Source of the DNA: a virus
IMG/VR virus record: IMGVR_UViG_3300008448_012240
Location: 1-32,647 of that record
Direction: 5' to 3' (one strand)
Length of the DNA stretch: 32,647 nt
Shown here: positions 13,365 through 20,993 of the stretch, one piece after another
How the letters are laid out: each line of letters opens with the position of its first letter
Position numbering within the stretch: the stretch's first letter is position 1
Translations under genes and position numbers: made by a program
Notes under the pieces: generated by a model
Database searches by the model: none
Told to the model about the DNA's origin: nothing
The model's input: the letters and a program-made list of their open reading frames with translations, nothing else

Positions 13365-14102
13365 CTATATGTAATCTACAAAGTCTGAGAAGTCTTCGGT
13401 GGGTTTTAAATTCTTGTCGGCCTTTTCTACGCTCTCTTTATTTAGGTGATCAACTTCCATACCCAATTTTTTAATGTGACTAACGTAGAAGTCGTCTAGC
13501 TGGTAAAACTCTTTCTTTTCTTTTTTACCTTGTTCTGCTATCATAGCTATTGTTTCTACTTTCTCAACAACCGAGTCTTCAAAGAAATCCAAACAGTGCA
13601 GGAAGGCGCAGTTATAACAAACATATTCTATGTTCTGTATTCTCCAATCGGATTTATCTCCGTTCTTAAAGTTCATCATCAAAGGTACCTTTGCGTCTTC
13701 TACTCGCTTTGTTTGAAACTCGCAACGATAACACTTCTCTTCAAGCTTGTTGTACTCTAATAAACTCTTCTTTAGCTTAGTCAATCTCTCTGGAGTTGCC
13801 TTCTGTCCCTCTCTGAGTATGTTTTCCCAGTTCATCCTTTGTTTACCGCCAACCCAAGATCTGCCTAATACGCCTTTCATGGCTTGGTTCTTGTGTATTT
13901 CAAAGAGACTTTTACCAGTTTCTAGATCTTTGTATGCTTTAGCGTACTTCTTATATGTTGGATAAGTTACTTCCAAAAAGTCAGCGGCTTTCTGGTTTGA
14001 CGTTGTATTTGCCATCGCTCTACGAATCTCTTCTTCTGTGATTTCGTAGCCTTTATATACCCAATTTCCTACTTGGTTTTCAAAATACTTTTCTTCACTC
14101 AT
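13365..14102 (-). CDS. HTH plus HNH-fold zinc protein lacking catalytic His
   Basis: Residues about 20-57 form a helix-turn-helix (EEEIRRAMANTTSNQKAADF, then TYPTYKKYAKAY). Residues about 123-170 follow the HNH layout: CYRC, then VPLMMNFKNGDKSDWRIQNI, then CYNC. Two CxxC pairs for structural zinc and the Asn of the motif are kept, but the DH of a normal 'LDHINGD' is NF and the final His after CxxC is Ala. Cleavage is therefore unlikely, and a sequence-specific DNA-binding or transcription-control role is more probable. The C-terminal 60 residues are acidic (EKADKNLKPTEDFSDFVDYI). Overlaps the upstream gene by 4 bases. Confidence 0.72.
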   Translation of the reverse strand: MSEEKYFENQVGNWVYKGYEITEEEIRRAMANTTSNQKAADFLEVTYPTYKKYAKAYKDLETGKSLFEIHKNQAMKGVLGRSWVGGKQRMNWENILREGQKATPERLTKLKKSLLEYNKLEEKCYRCEFQTKRVEDAKVPLMMNFKNGDKSDWRIQNIEYVCYNCAFLHCLDFFEDSVVEKVETIAMIAEQGKKEKKEFYQLDDFYVSHIKKLGMEVDHLNKESVEKADKNLKPTEDFSDFVDYI

Positions 14103-14506
14103 TCTATCGAGGTGTTTATTCTCTTCATTAGATTGTAAAGGTCGTAAGGATCGTTTAAGTATACTTGTTCTCCGCTATCCTCTATAGTTACTGGATTAAC
14201 TGTGCCGTCTTCGGGGTTAATTCTTTCGAATAAATAAAACGATATAAGTTCGTAGCAATCCTTTCCGTAATTCATGTATAATAAAGCATCTATCACTTCC
14301 AAAAACTTCTCGTCGTAGTTATTCATATCCAAATTCAATTCGTAAGAAGCTATGAAAGATCTCGCTTGTATCTCTTCAAGAGTGTTTATAACTTGGCGGA
14401 ACATTTCCATTTTCTTCTCTGCGTCTGTCCTTTTTTTCCTCTTGATGGAAGAACTCACATTCAGTATGGAGTCTACAGCCACCCTTAGTTGGTTATACTG
14501 TTCCAT
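14099..14506 (-). CDS. Conserved phage-type hypothetical, 135 aa
   Basis: Contains ELNLDMNNYDEKFLEVIDAL, then YGKDCYELISFYLFERINPE and DPYDLYNLM. This pattern resembles a protein I associate with large aquatic phages, of unknown function. The N-terminal 45 residues are basic (SSIKRKKRTDAEKK). Located between the HTH-HNH-fold gene and a 112-aa gene with overlaps on both sides, so all three are co-translated. Confidence 0.7.
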   Translation of the reverse strand: MEQYNQLRVAVDSILNVSSSIKRKKRTDAEKKMEMFRQVINTLEEIQARSFIASYELNLDMNNYDEKFLEVIDALLYMNYGKDCYELISFYLFERINPEDGTVNPVTIEDSGEQVYLNDPYDLYNLMKRINTSIE

Positions 14507-14831
14507 TGCCTTTTGGTTTTTGTTTTGATTGTATTTTTTGTATCAATTCGTTCAATCTTGCACACTCTTTGTAGTCTTCCTTAGTAACCAATTCAGTTAT
14601 ACAAGAATTTAGTGCACCTACCCAATCTTTTTTGTGTATTTCGACGAAGTGTCCGCTATTATTTATTTCGAATATTGTAGCGTATTGGCTCTTGTGCTTT
14701 ATGGCCTCTTCGATGGCGGCAGGCGTTTCTTTATATACGAGCTCTTTCAGTTGTTCTGAGGAGATGAGCTCTGAGTAAGAGTAGGACTCTACGTGATCTA
14801 TTATTGCTCTGATCCTTCTTTGCTTTGGCAT
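14493..14831 (-). CDS. Hypothetical 112-aa protein
   Basis: Function not recognised. Basic N-terminus (MPKQRRIRAIIDHVESYSYS), a central hydrophobic beta region (YATIFEINNSGHFVEIHKKD), and a C-terminal helix with YKECARLNELIQKIQ, which recalls UvrB/UVR-type helices ('D...A..L...I..L'). The resemblance is weak. Ends KPKGNGTV and overlaps the next gene by 14 bases. Confidence 0.62.
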   Translation of the reverse strand: MPKQRRIRAIIDHVESYSYSELISSEQLKELVYKETPAAIEEAIKHKSQYATIFEINNSGHFVEIHKKDWVGALNSCITELVTKEDYKECARLNELIQKIQSKQKPKGNGTV

Positions 14832-14850
14832 AACTCTTGATTTATTGTTA

Positions 14851-15156
14851 TTATTGTCCCTTTAACATACCCATCATAATGCTAGATATAGCGCTCAATG
14901 GAACTATGTAGCTTATTACATTTTTATATGGGTTTCTTTCGTTGTAGTCTATAGCTATTCCTGCGCCGCCAAACTTCTTCTGTAATACTACGCTAAGTTT
15001 ATTTGCGAGATCTTGTTTATCTCTTTCATCTGCAAATCCCTCTTTGCTAACGAATTGCATATTCACGCCTAGTTTTGTTGGTGCGTCTGATATATCGAAT
15101 TGAAGCACTAGATTTTTTCCAGCTATTGTTATCGGATATTGTGGTTTAACGGGCAT
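14851..15156 (-). CDS. Hypothetical 101-aa protein
   Basis: Function not recognised. Starts MPVKPQYPITIAGKNLVLQF, beta-rich, with FGGAGIAIDYNERNPYKNVI and a C-terminal hydrophobic helix (IVPLSAISSIMMGML) that may sit in or on a membrane or in a coat. A candidate -7 box (TATATTTATA) lies about 25 bases before the start, in the 31-base gap that separates it from the glycan island. Confidence 0.62.
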   Translation of the reverse strand: MPVKPQYPITIAGKNLVLQFDISDAPTKLGVNMQFVSKEGFADERDKQDLANKLSVVLQKKFGGAGIAIDYNERNPYKNVISYIVPLSAISSIMMGMLKGQ

Positions 15157-15187
15157 TTGTTATTGTTTTTCTTATAAATATATTAAT

Positions 15188-16474
15188 TTACTCGATTGTT
15201 AATAGACTCATGTCAAATTCTGGGTTGTTGACGCGCAAATCGTTTCGTATCAATGCTTTGTTTTTTATAGAAAGCACCGCTGATCCAAATTCGTAATCAC
15301 CGAATTCCTCCACTTGATCTATTAACTTGTGTAAATGCTGTATGTTTTGGTAGATATACTCTAAATTTTCTGTTGAATGTACATACAAACATGCGTTATA
15401 GTTATTTTTACTGTCTGCTAATTTATATATTTTATTGTAGTCCGTTTGATTATAGAATTTTTTAGATACTTCCCAATCTTCATTTGAAAATCCATAAAGT
15501 ATATTTGAGTAGCTATGTTCTGATATAATTTCTTGTCTATTTTTAACTTTATCTAATAGTTCAGGTTTAATTAAATAAATTCTACTAAAATACGGTTCTA
15601 AATTAATAGCTAAGTCTAGAAGTAAATCGTGTTCGGAGTCTATTAATAGATCTATATCATACTTAGATAGTTTAGATTCTCCGTGATTAAAAGATCCCCA
15701 TTTTCTAACGAATCTTCTGAGCTCTACCATGTCTGCTTTATTTTGCATTGCGACTCTAGTTTGAGCTTCTTTATTTTCTGAATCGAACCAATTTTTTCCT
15801 CTTGAAGATACACAAGTGAAGTGGTATACGTTAGATGCAAAGGTTTGTTTCAATTTTATTCCTAATTGCATACATCTTTGTACCAAATCTGAATCGCACC
15901 TTGATCTTCTGAACAACGTGTCATATCCTCCCATTTTGTTCCATGTATCTTTATGAAAAGTATAAGGAGCAAAGAAATAGTCTATGCTTTTATTTGACTT
16001 TACTTTTTCTGAATATAGTAAAAAGTCTTGCATATTGAACTCTTCGGGAGTCAAACCAAAATTAGCGGTAAACGTTTTATCAGATTGCCCATGGAGGGGT
16101 GGTTCTATTCTTGTAGAACTCATTATGGTATTTTCTTCTAAACTATTTAGTACATTTGTATCATAATGTTTTGATACAATCATATCGCTTTGTAGATAAC
16201 TAACTATGTCATATTTAGCGAGTTCTACTATTAAATTGCAGTTTCTTTCTGGTCCGACTACTGGTTTAACTTTGTGAGTAACGATCTTTAAATCGTGAAA
16301 ATCTTTTTTAATGGATTTTAAATAGTCTAAAGTGCCATCGTTGTCTGAATCTATAAAAACTAGAATTTCATGTTCTTTATTGTCTAAATTGTCTCTTAGA
16401 GACTTTAATAGCAGCTTTGTGTATTCTAAAGTATTTGGCCCAGTATTAGTAGCAAATGTTATCTTTTTGCTCAT
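15188..16474 (-). CDS. Glycosyltransferase, GT2-like GT-A fold, two-part, 428 aa
   Basis: Transfers a sugar from a nucleotide-sugar to an unknown glycan acceptor. The N-terminal half is GT2-like: ITFATNTGPNTLEYTKLLLK, ILVFIDSDNDGT near residue 37, a metal-site region SYLQSDMIV near residue 93, and FRRSRCDSDLVQRC near residue 192, resembling the GT2 acceptor region. The C-terminal 170 residues are not recognised and look like an extra alpha/beta domain (SNILYGFSNEDWEVSKKFYN). The start at 16474 is preferred over 16510: it lies one base after the FkbM-type stop with an A-rich leader. This is the last gene of the island. Confidence 0.82.
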   Translation of the reverse strand: MSKKITFATNTGPNTLEYTKLLLKSLRDNLDNKEHEILVFIDSDNDGTLDYLKSIKKDFHDLKIVTHKVKPVVGPERNCNLIVELAKYDIVSYLQSDMIVSKHYDTNVLNSLEENTIMSSTRIEPPLHGQSDKTFTANFGLTPEEFNMQDFLLYSEKVKSNKSIDYFFAPYTFHKDTWNKMGGYDTLFRRSRCDSDLVQRCMQLGIKLKQTFASNVYHFTCVSSRGKNWFDSENKEAQTRVAMQNKADMVELRRFVRKWGSFNHGESKLSKYDIDLLIDSEHDLLLDLAINLEPYFSRIYLIKPELLDKVKNRQEIISEHSYSNILYGFSNEDWEVSKKFYNQTDYNKIYKLADSKNNYNACLYVHSTENLEYIYQNIQHLHKLIDQVEEFGDYEFGSAVLSIKNKALIRNDLRVNNPEFDMSLLTIE

Positions 16475-16475
16475 T

Positions 16476-17123
16476 TTATAAATTTTCTTTATGTACAAAA
16501 ATCTTATCAACGCGTACGCTAGATACTTCTACGTATCCCAAATCTTTCATAAAATTAAGTACATTCTCCGTATTAGCATCGTATCTATTCAACCACTTTT
16601 CACAAAACTCTAAACACACGGTTGGTTTATATTTTTTTATAGTTTCTACTGTGCCTAATAAAGCTTCTAATTCATAACCTTCTACATCGTATTGTATTAA
16701 ATCGCACGCTGGTAAATTAAGATCATCTATTCTAACAGTGGGCGTGTAACCTTGTCCGGAAATATGAACACCTCCTGTATCTATTGGTTTATCTTCTCTA
16801 ATCAATTGTTGCGTTTGTACAGTTTTTTTGCTATTGCCTACGCAAGCTTGCATCTTTATAACATTAGGAGAAGTTACATTTTGATTCAAACAGTAAAAAT
16901 TAACCGGGTCTGGCTCAAAGGTGTACACAGCTTTAAAGTGAGATACAAATTGACTTAGTATGAATCCGCAATTACCTCCCGCTTGTACCATAACGTTTTT
17001 ATTTTTGACATGCGGTAAAACATAATCTACTAAATCTATACTATCATTTTGACCCGGCCAACTAGTTACATCATTCTTTGGCCACACCCATTTGTTATCC
17101 TTTATTATAACTAGATCTTTCAT
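16476..17123 (-). CDS. FkbM-family methyltransferase, 215 aa
   Basis: An S-adenosylmethionine-dependent methyltransferase, FkbM-type, likely methylating a sugar hydroxyl on the island's glycan. The SAM site is VMVQAGGNCGFILS (44-57) and VYTFEPDPVNFYCL (67-80). Other family signatures are IDDLNLPACDLIQYDVEGYE near residue 133, which includes the catalytic-region Asp/Glu, and ALLGT..TI. The gene overlaps the SDR gene by 29 bases and runs one base from the GT gene downstream. Confidence 0.88.
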   Translation of the reverse strand: MKDLVIIKDNKWVWPKNDVTSWPGQNDSIDLVDYVLPHVKNKNVMVQAGGNCGFILSQFVSHFKAVYTFEPDPVNFYCLNQNVTSPNVIKMQACVGNSKKTVQTQQLIREDKPIDTGGVHISGQGYTPTVRIDDLNLPACDLIQYDVEGYELEALLGTVETIKKYKPTVCLEFCEKWLNRYDANTENVLNFMKDLGYVEVSSVRVDKIFVHKENL

Positions 17124-18015
17124 AATTTATAGTTTTTGTTAATCCTTCAACCAAATCTACATTATTTTTTATATCTAAAGCGTTTTTTAGTTTCTTGTTA
17201 TTTCCACACACATAATCAAATGTGGAGTCTCTGTTCTTATTTTCATCAAAAACTAATTTACTGTTGCTATTAGTTAACTTTTTAATCAGCTCTATTATTT
17301 CTCTTATCTTATATTGATTTCCTGAACAAAGGTGATAAACTCCTAGCCTGTTTGTTGTTATTAGTTGGTAAACATAATTTGCAAAATCATCGATGTATAG
17401 ATAATCTACCGTCGATTTACACTCGTCTAAAATTACTTCTTCATTTTTTATAAACTTACTAACCAATCTCGGTATAAGTCTAGTTTTAACATCGTTTGGT
17501 CCGTATATGTAACATGGTTTTATCCAAATCCAAGCTATTCCATACGCTTCACAAAGCATTTTACTATAATTCTTAAAAGTTAATTTTGAAAGTCCATATA
17601 AATTAGTTGGATTTTCTAAATCTTCTTCGCTTATGGGATAATTTATTTTTCCATTTTCTGCGAAACTTCCAAAACCAACAAACATAGGTTTACTTTCCAA
17701 TTCATTTATAATTTCTATTAATTTTATGCTCGAAGGTAAATTATGATAAAATTGTCCCGGATCGTTAATATCTGCATGACTGTTTCCACCAAACCATCCA
17801 CAGTGTATTACAATATGCGGTTTAAAAGCTCTTATTGATTCCTTGTGTAATATCAAATCATCATTATCTGATTTTATATATTGTACTCTATCCAATACAT
17901 CTGTTATATTGTTACAGTTTTTAGAAAACACAAGAATGCTATGATTATCTTTTAAAAACCGCCTAACTACATTTGATCCTAAAAATCCATTCCCACCAGT
18001 AACAATTACATTCAT
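17095..18015 (-). CDS. NAD(P)-dependent SDR epimerase/dehydratase/reductase, 306 aa
   Basis: An extended short-chain dehydrogenase acting on a nucleotide-sugar. Rossmann motif is TGGNGFLGS (G7, G10, G13); catalytic residues are S117 in GFGSF and Y140-xxx-K144 in LYGLSKLTFK; a substrate-binding KPCYIYGPND follows. The reaction cannot be told from sequence: C4-keto reduction, C3/C5 epimerisation or reduction of a branched side chain (YerF-like) are possible. It sits between the FkbM and HAD genes with overlaps, in the run that also contains the ThDP enzyme. Confidence 0.87.
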   Translation of the reverse strand: MNVIVTGGNGFLGSNVVRRFLKDNHSILVFSKNCNNITDVLDRVQYIKSDNDDLILHKESIRAFKPHIVIHCGWFGGNSHADINDPGQFYHNLPSSIKLIEIINELESKPMFVGFGSFAENGKINYPISEEDLENPTNLYGLSKLTFKNYSKMLCEAYGIAWIWIKPCYIYGPNDVKTRLIPRLVSKFIKNEEVILDECKSTVDYLYIDDFANYVYQLITTNRLGVYHLCSGNQYKIREIIELIKKLTNSNSKLVFDENKNRDSTFDYVCGNNKKLKNALDIKNNVDLVEGLTKTINYERSSYNKG

Positions 18016-18389
18016 AGATTGAGCAGCGTTTTTATAGTATTTGATTGTGTTTCTATATCGCTGAACTGTAAAGCTCTGTCATCTATATAATAATCAGCCA
18101 TTATTTTTGGACTCGGTCCTGATAACTTAATTTGATCGGGTAAATTCTGGTTGACTGCATCAAACTCTAACCCTTTTTCTTTACACCATTGTATTGCCTC
18201 CGTTAAAACAGGGTATTGTTCGTTGTCGCCTCTGTTTGTCCACAGTATTAACTTGTGCCCAGCTTTTCTTAGATCTATTAGAATTTTCATTAACTGTTTG
18301 TGTTGTTCATTCTGCTCTCCTATTTTTGGAAAAGCGTATTCACACAGCGTACCGTCAAAGTCTACTGCAATTTTATATATTTTATTCAT
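18012..18389 (-). CDS. HAD-family phosphatase, 125 aa
   Basis: A minimal HAD hydrolase without a large cap. Motif I is AVDFDGTLCE (D10 nucleophile, D12 acid), motif II ILWTNRG (48-54), and the terminal acidic motif is ADYYIDDRA (98-106). Lys near KIMADYY is the likely motif III Lys. The closest known kin are small Bacteroidota HADs of BT0820 type. In the island it could remove a phosphate from a sugar-phosphate or an aldolase product; this is inference. Overlaps the SDR gene by 4 bases and the Fe-S gene by 8. Confidence 0.85.
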   Translation of the reverse strand: MNKIYKIAVDFDGTLCEYAFPKIGEQNEQHKQLMKILIDLRKAGHKLILWTNRGDNEQYPVLTEAIQWCKEKGLEFDAVNQNLPDQIKLSGPSPKIMADYYIDDRALQFSDIETQSNTIKTLLNL

Positions 18390-19542
18390 GTATTTCTCCT
18401 ATGTTTTCTGTTACTAAATTTTTTGCTATTTGATAAGCGCTTTTTATTAAATTATCATCCTCATAAAAGTTCTCTTCGTCTATATACTTTTCTATAATGT
18501 TTCTCGCAAAAGTACCGATAGCTATACCATTGCATCTAACACCTACAAGTTCAGATAGTTTCTTACTGTGCGAATTTGTACCACCTGATAAAACTATATA
18601 CACGCCTTGATGATGTCCATGAGCCCTATATACTTTATTTGTAATAACTTTATCTCCATCCTTTTTCACTGATTTTTTATCTAGTCTGATATTGAATTTT
18701 TTATTTATGACGTCTGCTGTTGATATCGCTTGCAGTGTCGTGTTATAATCGTCTGCTCCTCCACTCATTGGATAACCGTCTGCCTGAATTATAATTTTGT
18801 TATTAGATATTCTCTTTGCGTTTTCTATTCTATGTTCCAAGTTTAAATTTCCCAAATTCAATCTATCTAAACACATAGAGTTAAAATTATTTGGGTTTAT
18901 TTCGTTTATTAATTCCCACTCCTTTAAAGTAATTTCTTCCTCACCAACTGCAGCATGTAATTCAAAAGTCTCTGCTCCTGCTTCCATACACAAAGGTAGC
19001 AATTCTCTTAACTGTCTTTCGTTATGTCGATATGATATGATGTCGTCTTTGGGGCATATGTTGCTACATTTTCCGCAACCTATACAAAGATCTTTTATCA
19101 CTATCTCTTTACTAGGATCTTCTACTTCGTAGCTACCTCCAAGATTTATATAGTGTTCTAAATTCTTTTCAAATCCAAACGGTATAGCGTTTGTGGGACA
19201 CACAGGAGCGCACAGGCCACACGATACACACGTGTTGGGGTTTATATAAGACTTTCTAACGTGATGATCTCCAGGCATTCCTATGCTAACCATGATGAAT
19301 GGTCTTGTTGTTAAGGTAATACCAAGTTTGCTTGCATATTGAAATGCCATGTCTATACCTTGACCAGCGTATTTAACTACTTCAACATTAGCTGATACGT
19401 CTAATACCTTTGCACCCGCTAAAGTGTAAACGAAAGCCAATTTTTTAACGTGATGCTTATCTTCGTTTCCTGCTCCACAAATAAGCTTAAAACATTTCTC
19501 TTGATTCAGGAGTCTCTGAAGTGTACTATACCTTTCTTGCAT
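18382..19542 (-). CDS. LdpA-like protein with two [4Fe-4S] ferredoxin motifs
   Basis: 386 aa. The first 95 residues (CFKLICGAGNEDKHHVKKLA, TLAGAKVLDVSANVEVVK) resemble LdpA of cyanobacteria, a TIM-barrel-like Fe-S protein. Two complete ferredoxin motifs follow: C105-x2-C108-x2-C111-x3-C115 and C153-x2-C156-x2-C159-x3-C163. The last 220 residues look like an LdpA/dihydropyrimidine-dehydrogenase-type alpha/beta barrel (IIIQADGYPMSGGADDYN, YIVLSGGTNSHSKKLSEL). LdpA senses redox state in cyanobacteria; here it lies between HAD and aldolase genes in a sugar operon. It might carry electrons to the [2Fe-2S] dehydrase, which otherwise lacks a reductase partner. This is inference, and a direct radical or reductive step is also possible. 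Confidence 0.75.
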   Translation of the reverse strand: MQERYSTLQRLLNQEKCFKLICGAGNEDKHHVKKLAFVYTLAGAKVLDVSANVEVVKYAGQGIDMAFQYASKLGITLTTRPFIMVSIGMPGDHHVRKSYINPNTCVSCGLCAPVCPTNAIPFGFEKNLEHYINLGGSYEVEDPSKEIVIKDLCIGCGKCSNICPKDDIISYRHNERQLRELLPLCMEAGAETFELHAAVGEEEITLKEWELINEINPNNFNSMCLDRLNLGNLNLEHRIENAKRISNNKIIIQADGYPMSGGADDYNTTLQAISTADVINKKFNIRLDKKSVKKDGDKVITNKVYRAHGHHQGVYIVLSGGTNSHSKKLSELVGVRCNGIAIGTFARNIIEKYIDEENFYEDDNLIKSAYQIAKNLVTENIGEIHE

Positions 19543-19543
19543 T

Positions 19544-20299
19544 TTATTTTCTATTTTTTAATAAGCCTATTCTTTCTGAGTAATCTGCGCTTAGCTTTGA
19601 AGATATAGATAACTTATACTGTAACCACTCTATCTCAAAGTCAAGAGCTTTTTGTATATTATTGTCTATATTAACTATATTTGATTTGTTTAAACCAACT
19701 ACAACATTTCTTGTTTCTATTCTATCTAACAAGCCTTTTGCGAAAACGTCTTTTACAAATTTGGTACTCCTTGTAGATACGTTTCCTCCCATAGTAGTAA
19801 CATAATTGTATTTTTTAGCCTTTGTTAGTATGTCTTCAACCTTATCATAAATAAAGCTGCTATCTACTTCTGACTTATTTAGATTGTAGGACTTAGAAAA
19901 GTCTGATCTACCTACGATTATGCCTTTCAAATGACCGTGACCATTTTCTAATATGCTATCTATGTTTTCATAAGACGTCTTACTTTCTATAACTACATAA
20001 GAATCTGCTCTATTCGGATAGTCTTTCATCATAGTTATAAACTTATCTAAGGCGAATGGTGTTTCTACCATAGGCGCGATTACGCCGTTTATTCCCATTC
20101 TTATACAATTGTACAAATCGCTCTTGGCTTCGCATCCACCTATCTTCACGAAAGATTGTAGTCCGCATATCTCTGTTACTCTTTTAAATGCAACAACATC
20201 ATTTAATAAAACTCCTTCGTCTTCGAAAGATTGTTTCATACCTATGACACCCCAATTTTTACCCAGGTTATCTAAGCTCTGTTTAAGATCAATTACCAT
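19544..20299 (-). CDS. HpcH/HpaI or CitE-like aldolase, 251 aa (first of two)
   Basis: A TIM-barrel aldolase/lyase related to the phosphoenolpyruvate/pyruvate superfamily. Signature elements are GINGVIAPMVETPFALDKF (near residue 78), SYVVIESKTSYENIDSILEN and GIIVGRSDFSKSY. The VIES Glu and VGRSD Asp are the expected Mg ligands. Such enzymes make or cleave 2-keto acid bonds, typically using pyruvate. Substrate unknown. The gene overlaps the second aldolase by 11 bases; the pair shares fold but not close sequence. Confidence 0.78.
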   Translation of the reverse strand: MVIDLKQSLDNLGKNWGVIGMKQSFEDEGVLLNDVVAFKRVTEICGLQSFVKIGGCEAKSDLYNCIRMGINGVIAPMVETPFALDKFITMMKDYPNRADSYVVIESKTSYENIDSILENGHGHLKGIIVGRSDFSKSYNLNKSEVDSSFIYDKVEDILTKAKKYNYVTTMGGNVSTRSTKFVKDVFAKGLLDRIETRNVVVGLNKSNIVNIDNNIQKALDFEIEWLQYKLSISSKLSADYSERIGLLKNRK

Positions 20300-20993
20300 T
20301 TTCTATATCTTTTAATGATTGTAAAATAAAATCTGTATCCATTCCCCAAATTAATAAATTGGGTCTATCTTTTTTTTGTTTTCTAAACCTTTCTATATCT
20401 TGTTTGGTTGGTAAAAATAAACCTAATTTATGTATTGGAACACATTTATAAATCAAGTCCATTTTATTTACGAAATTATCATCTTCAAATTCACCGGGTT
20501 TCAATAAACTCGAAGATATATCGTAAGGACCTATCAAATAATAATCTACTTTTGAAGCTAGCTCTAATAATTTATCTAAATTATTTATTGCTTGTGATGT
20601 TTCTACTTGTATTATTATTGTAGGTTTATTGCTACCCAGCTTGTGTTTGCCCCATCCGTTTTCTCTCACCAATCCTATTCCTCTATTTCCTCCTTTAATT
20701 GGATAATTGCAGTATTCTATTATTTCTTTGGCGTAAGACTCATCGTTTACTGTAGAAAACACAACGCCGTCTATTCCAGCGTCTAAGCACATTCTTACCA
20801 ACTGCTTATTTAGATCAGTAAATCTTACAAAGCACTTCTTACCACTCAACGTAATTACCTGTATGCACGAGTAAAGAGTTTCATTGTTGAAATGTCCGTG
20901 CTCTGTGTCTATCAACACTCCGTCTAAAGTAGAGTAAGTAAGTAGCTCTGATATTAGGGGAGATGGTATGGTTTGTAGTGTTAAATCTATCAT
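20289..20993 (-). CDS. HpcH/HpaI-family aldolase, 234 aa (second of two)
   Basis: A class II pyruvate aldolase. DGVLIDTEHGHFNNETL (24-40) matches the family's 'D...D.EH' segment, followed by FVRFTDL, GIDGVVFSTVND, GIGLVRENGWG, then IIQVETSQAINNLD (metal Glu) and YLIGPYDISSS (metal Asp). All catalytic positions look intact. Retro-aldol use would yield pyruvate, the donor used by the ThDP enzyme encoded next door; a forward use would extend a sugar or aldehyde. Overlaps the ThDP gene by 4 bases. Confidence 0.86.
   Translation of the reverse strand: MIDLTLQTIPSPLISELLTYSTLDGVLIDTEHGHFNNETLYSCIQVITLSGKKCFVRFTDLNKQLVRMCLDAGIDGVVFSTVNDESYAKEIIEYCNYPIKGGNRGIGLVRENGWGKHKLGSNKPTIIIQVETSQAINNLDKLLELASKVDYYLIGPYDISSSLLKPGEFEDDNFVNKMDLIYKCVPIHKLGLFLPTKQDIERFRKQKKDRPNLLIWGMDTDFILQSLKDIENGN

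Noticed and set aside
15188-16510. Longer start of the last glycosyltransferase
   Set aside because: It would extend into the FkbM-type gene; the start at 16474 directly follows that stop with an A-rich leader.
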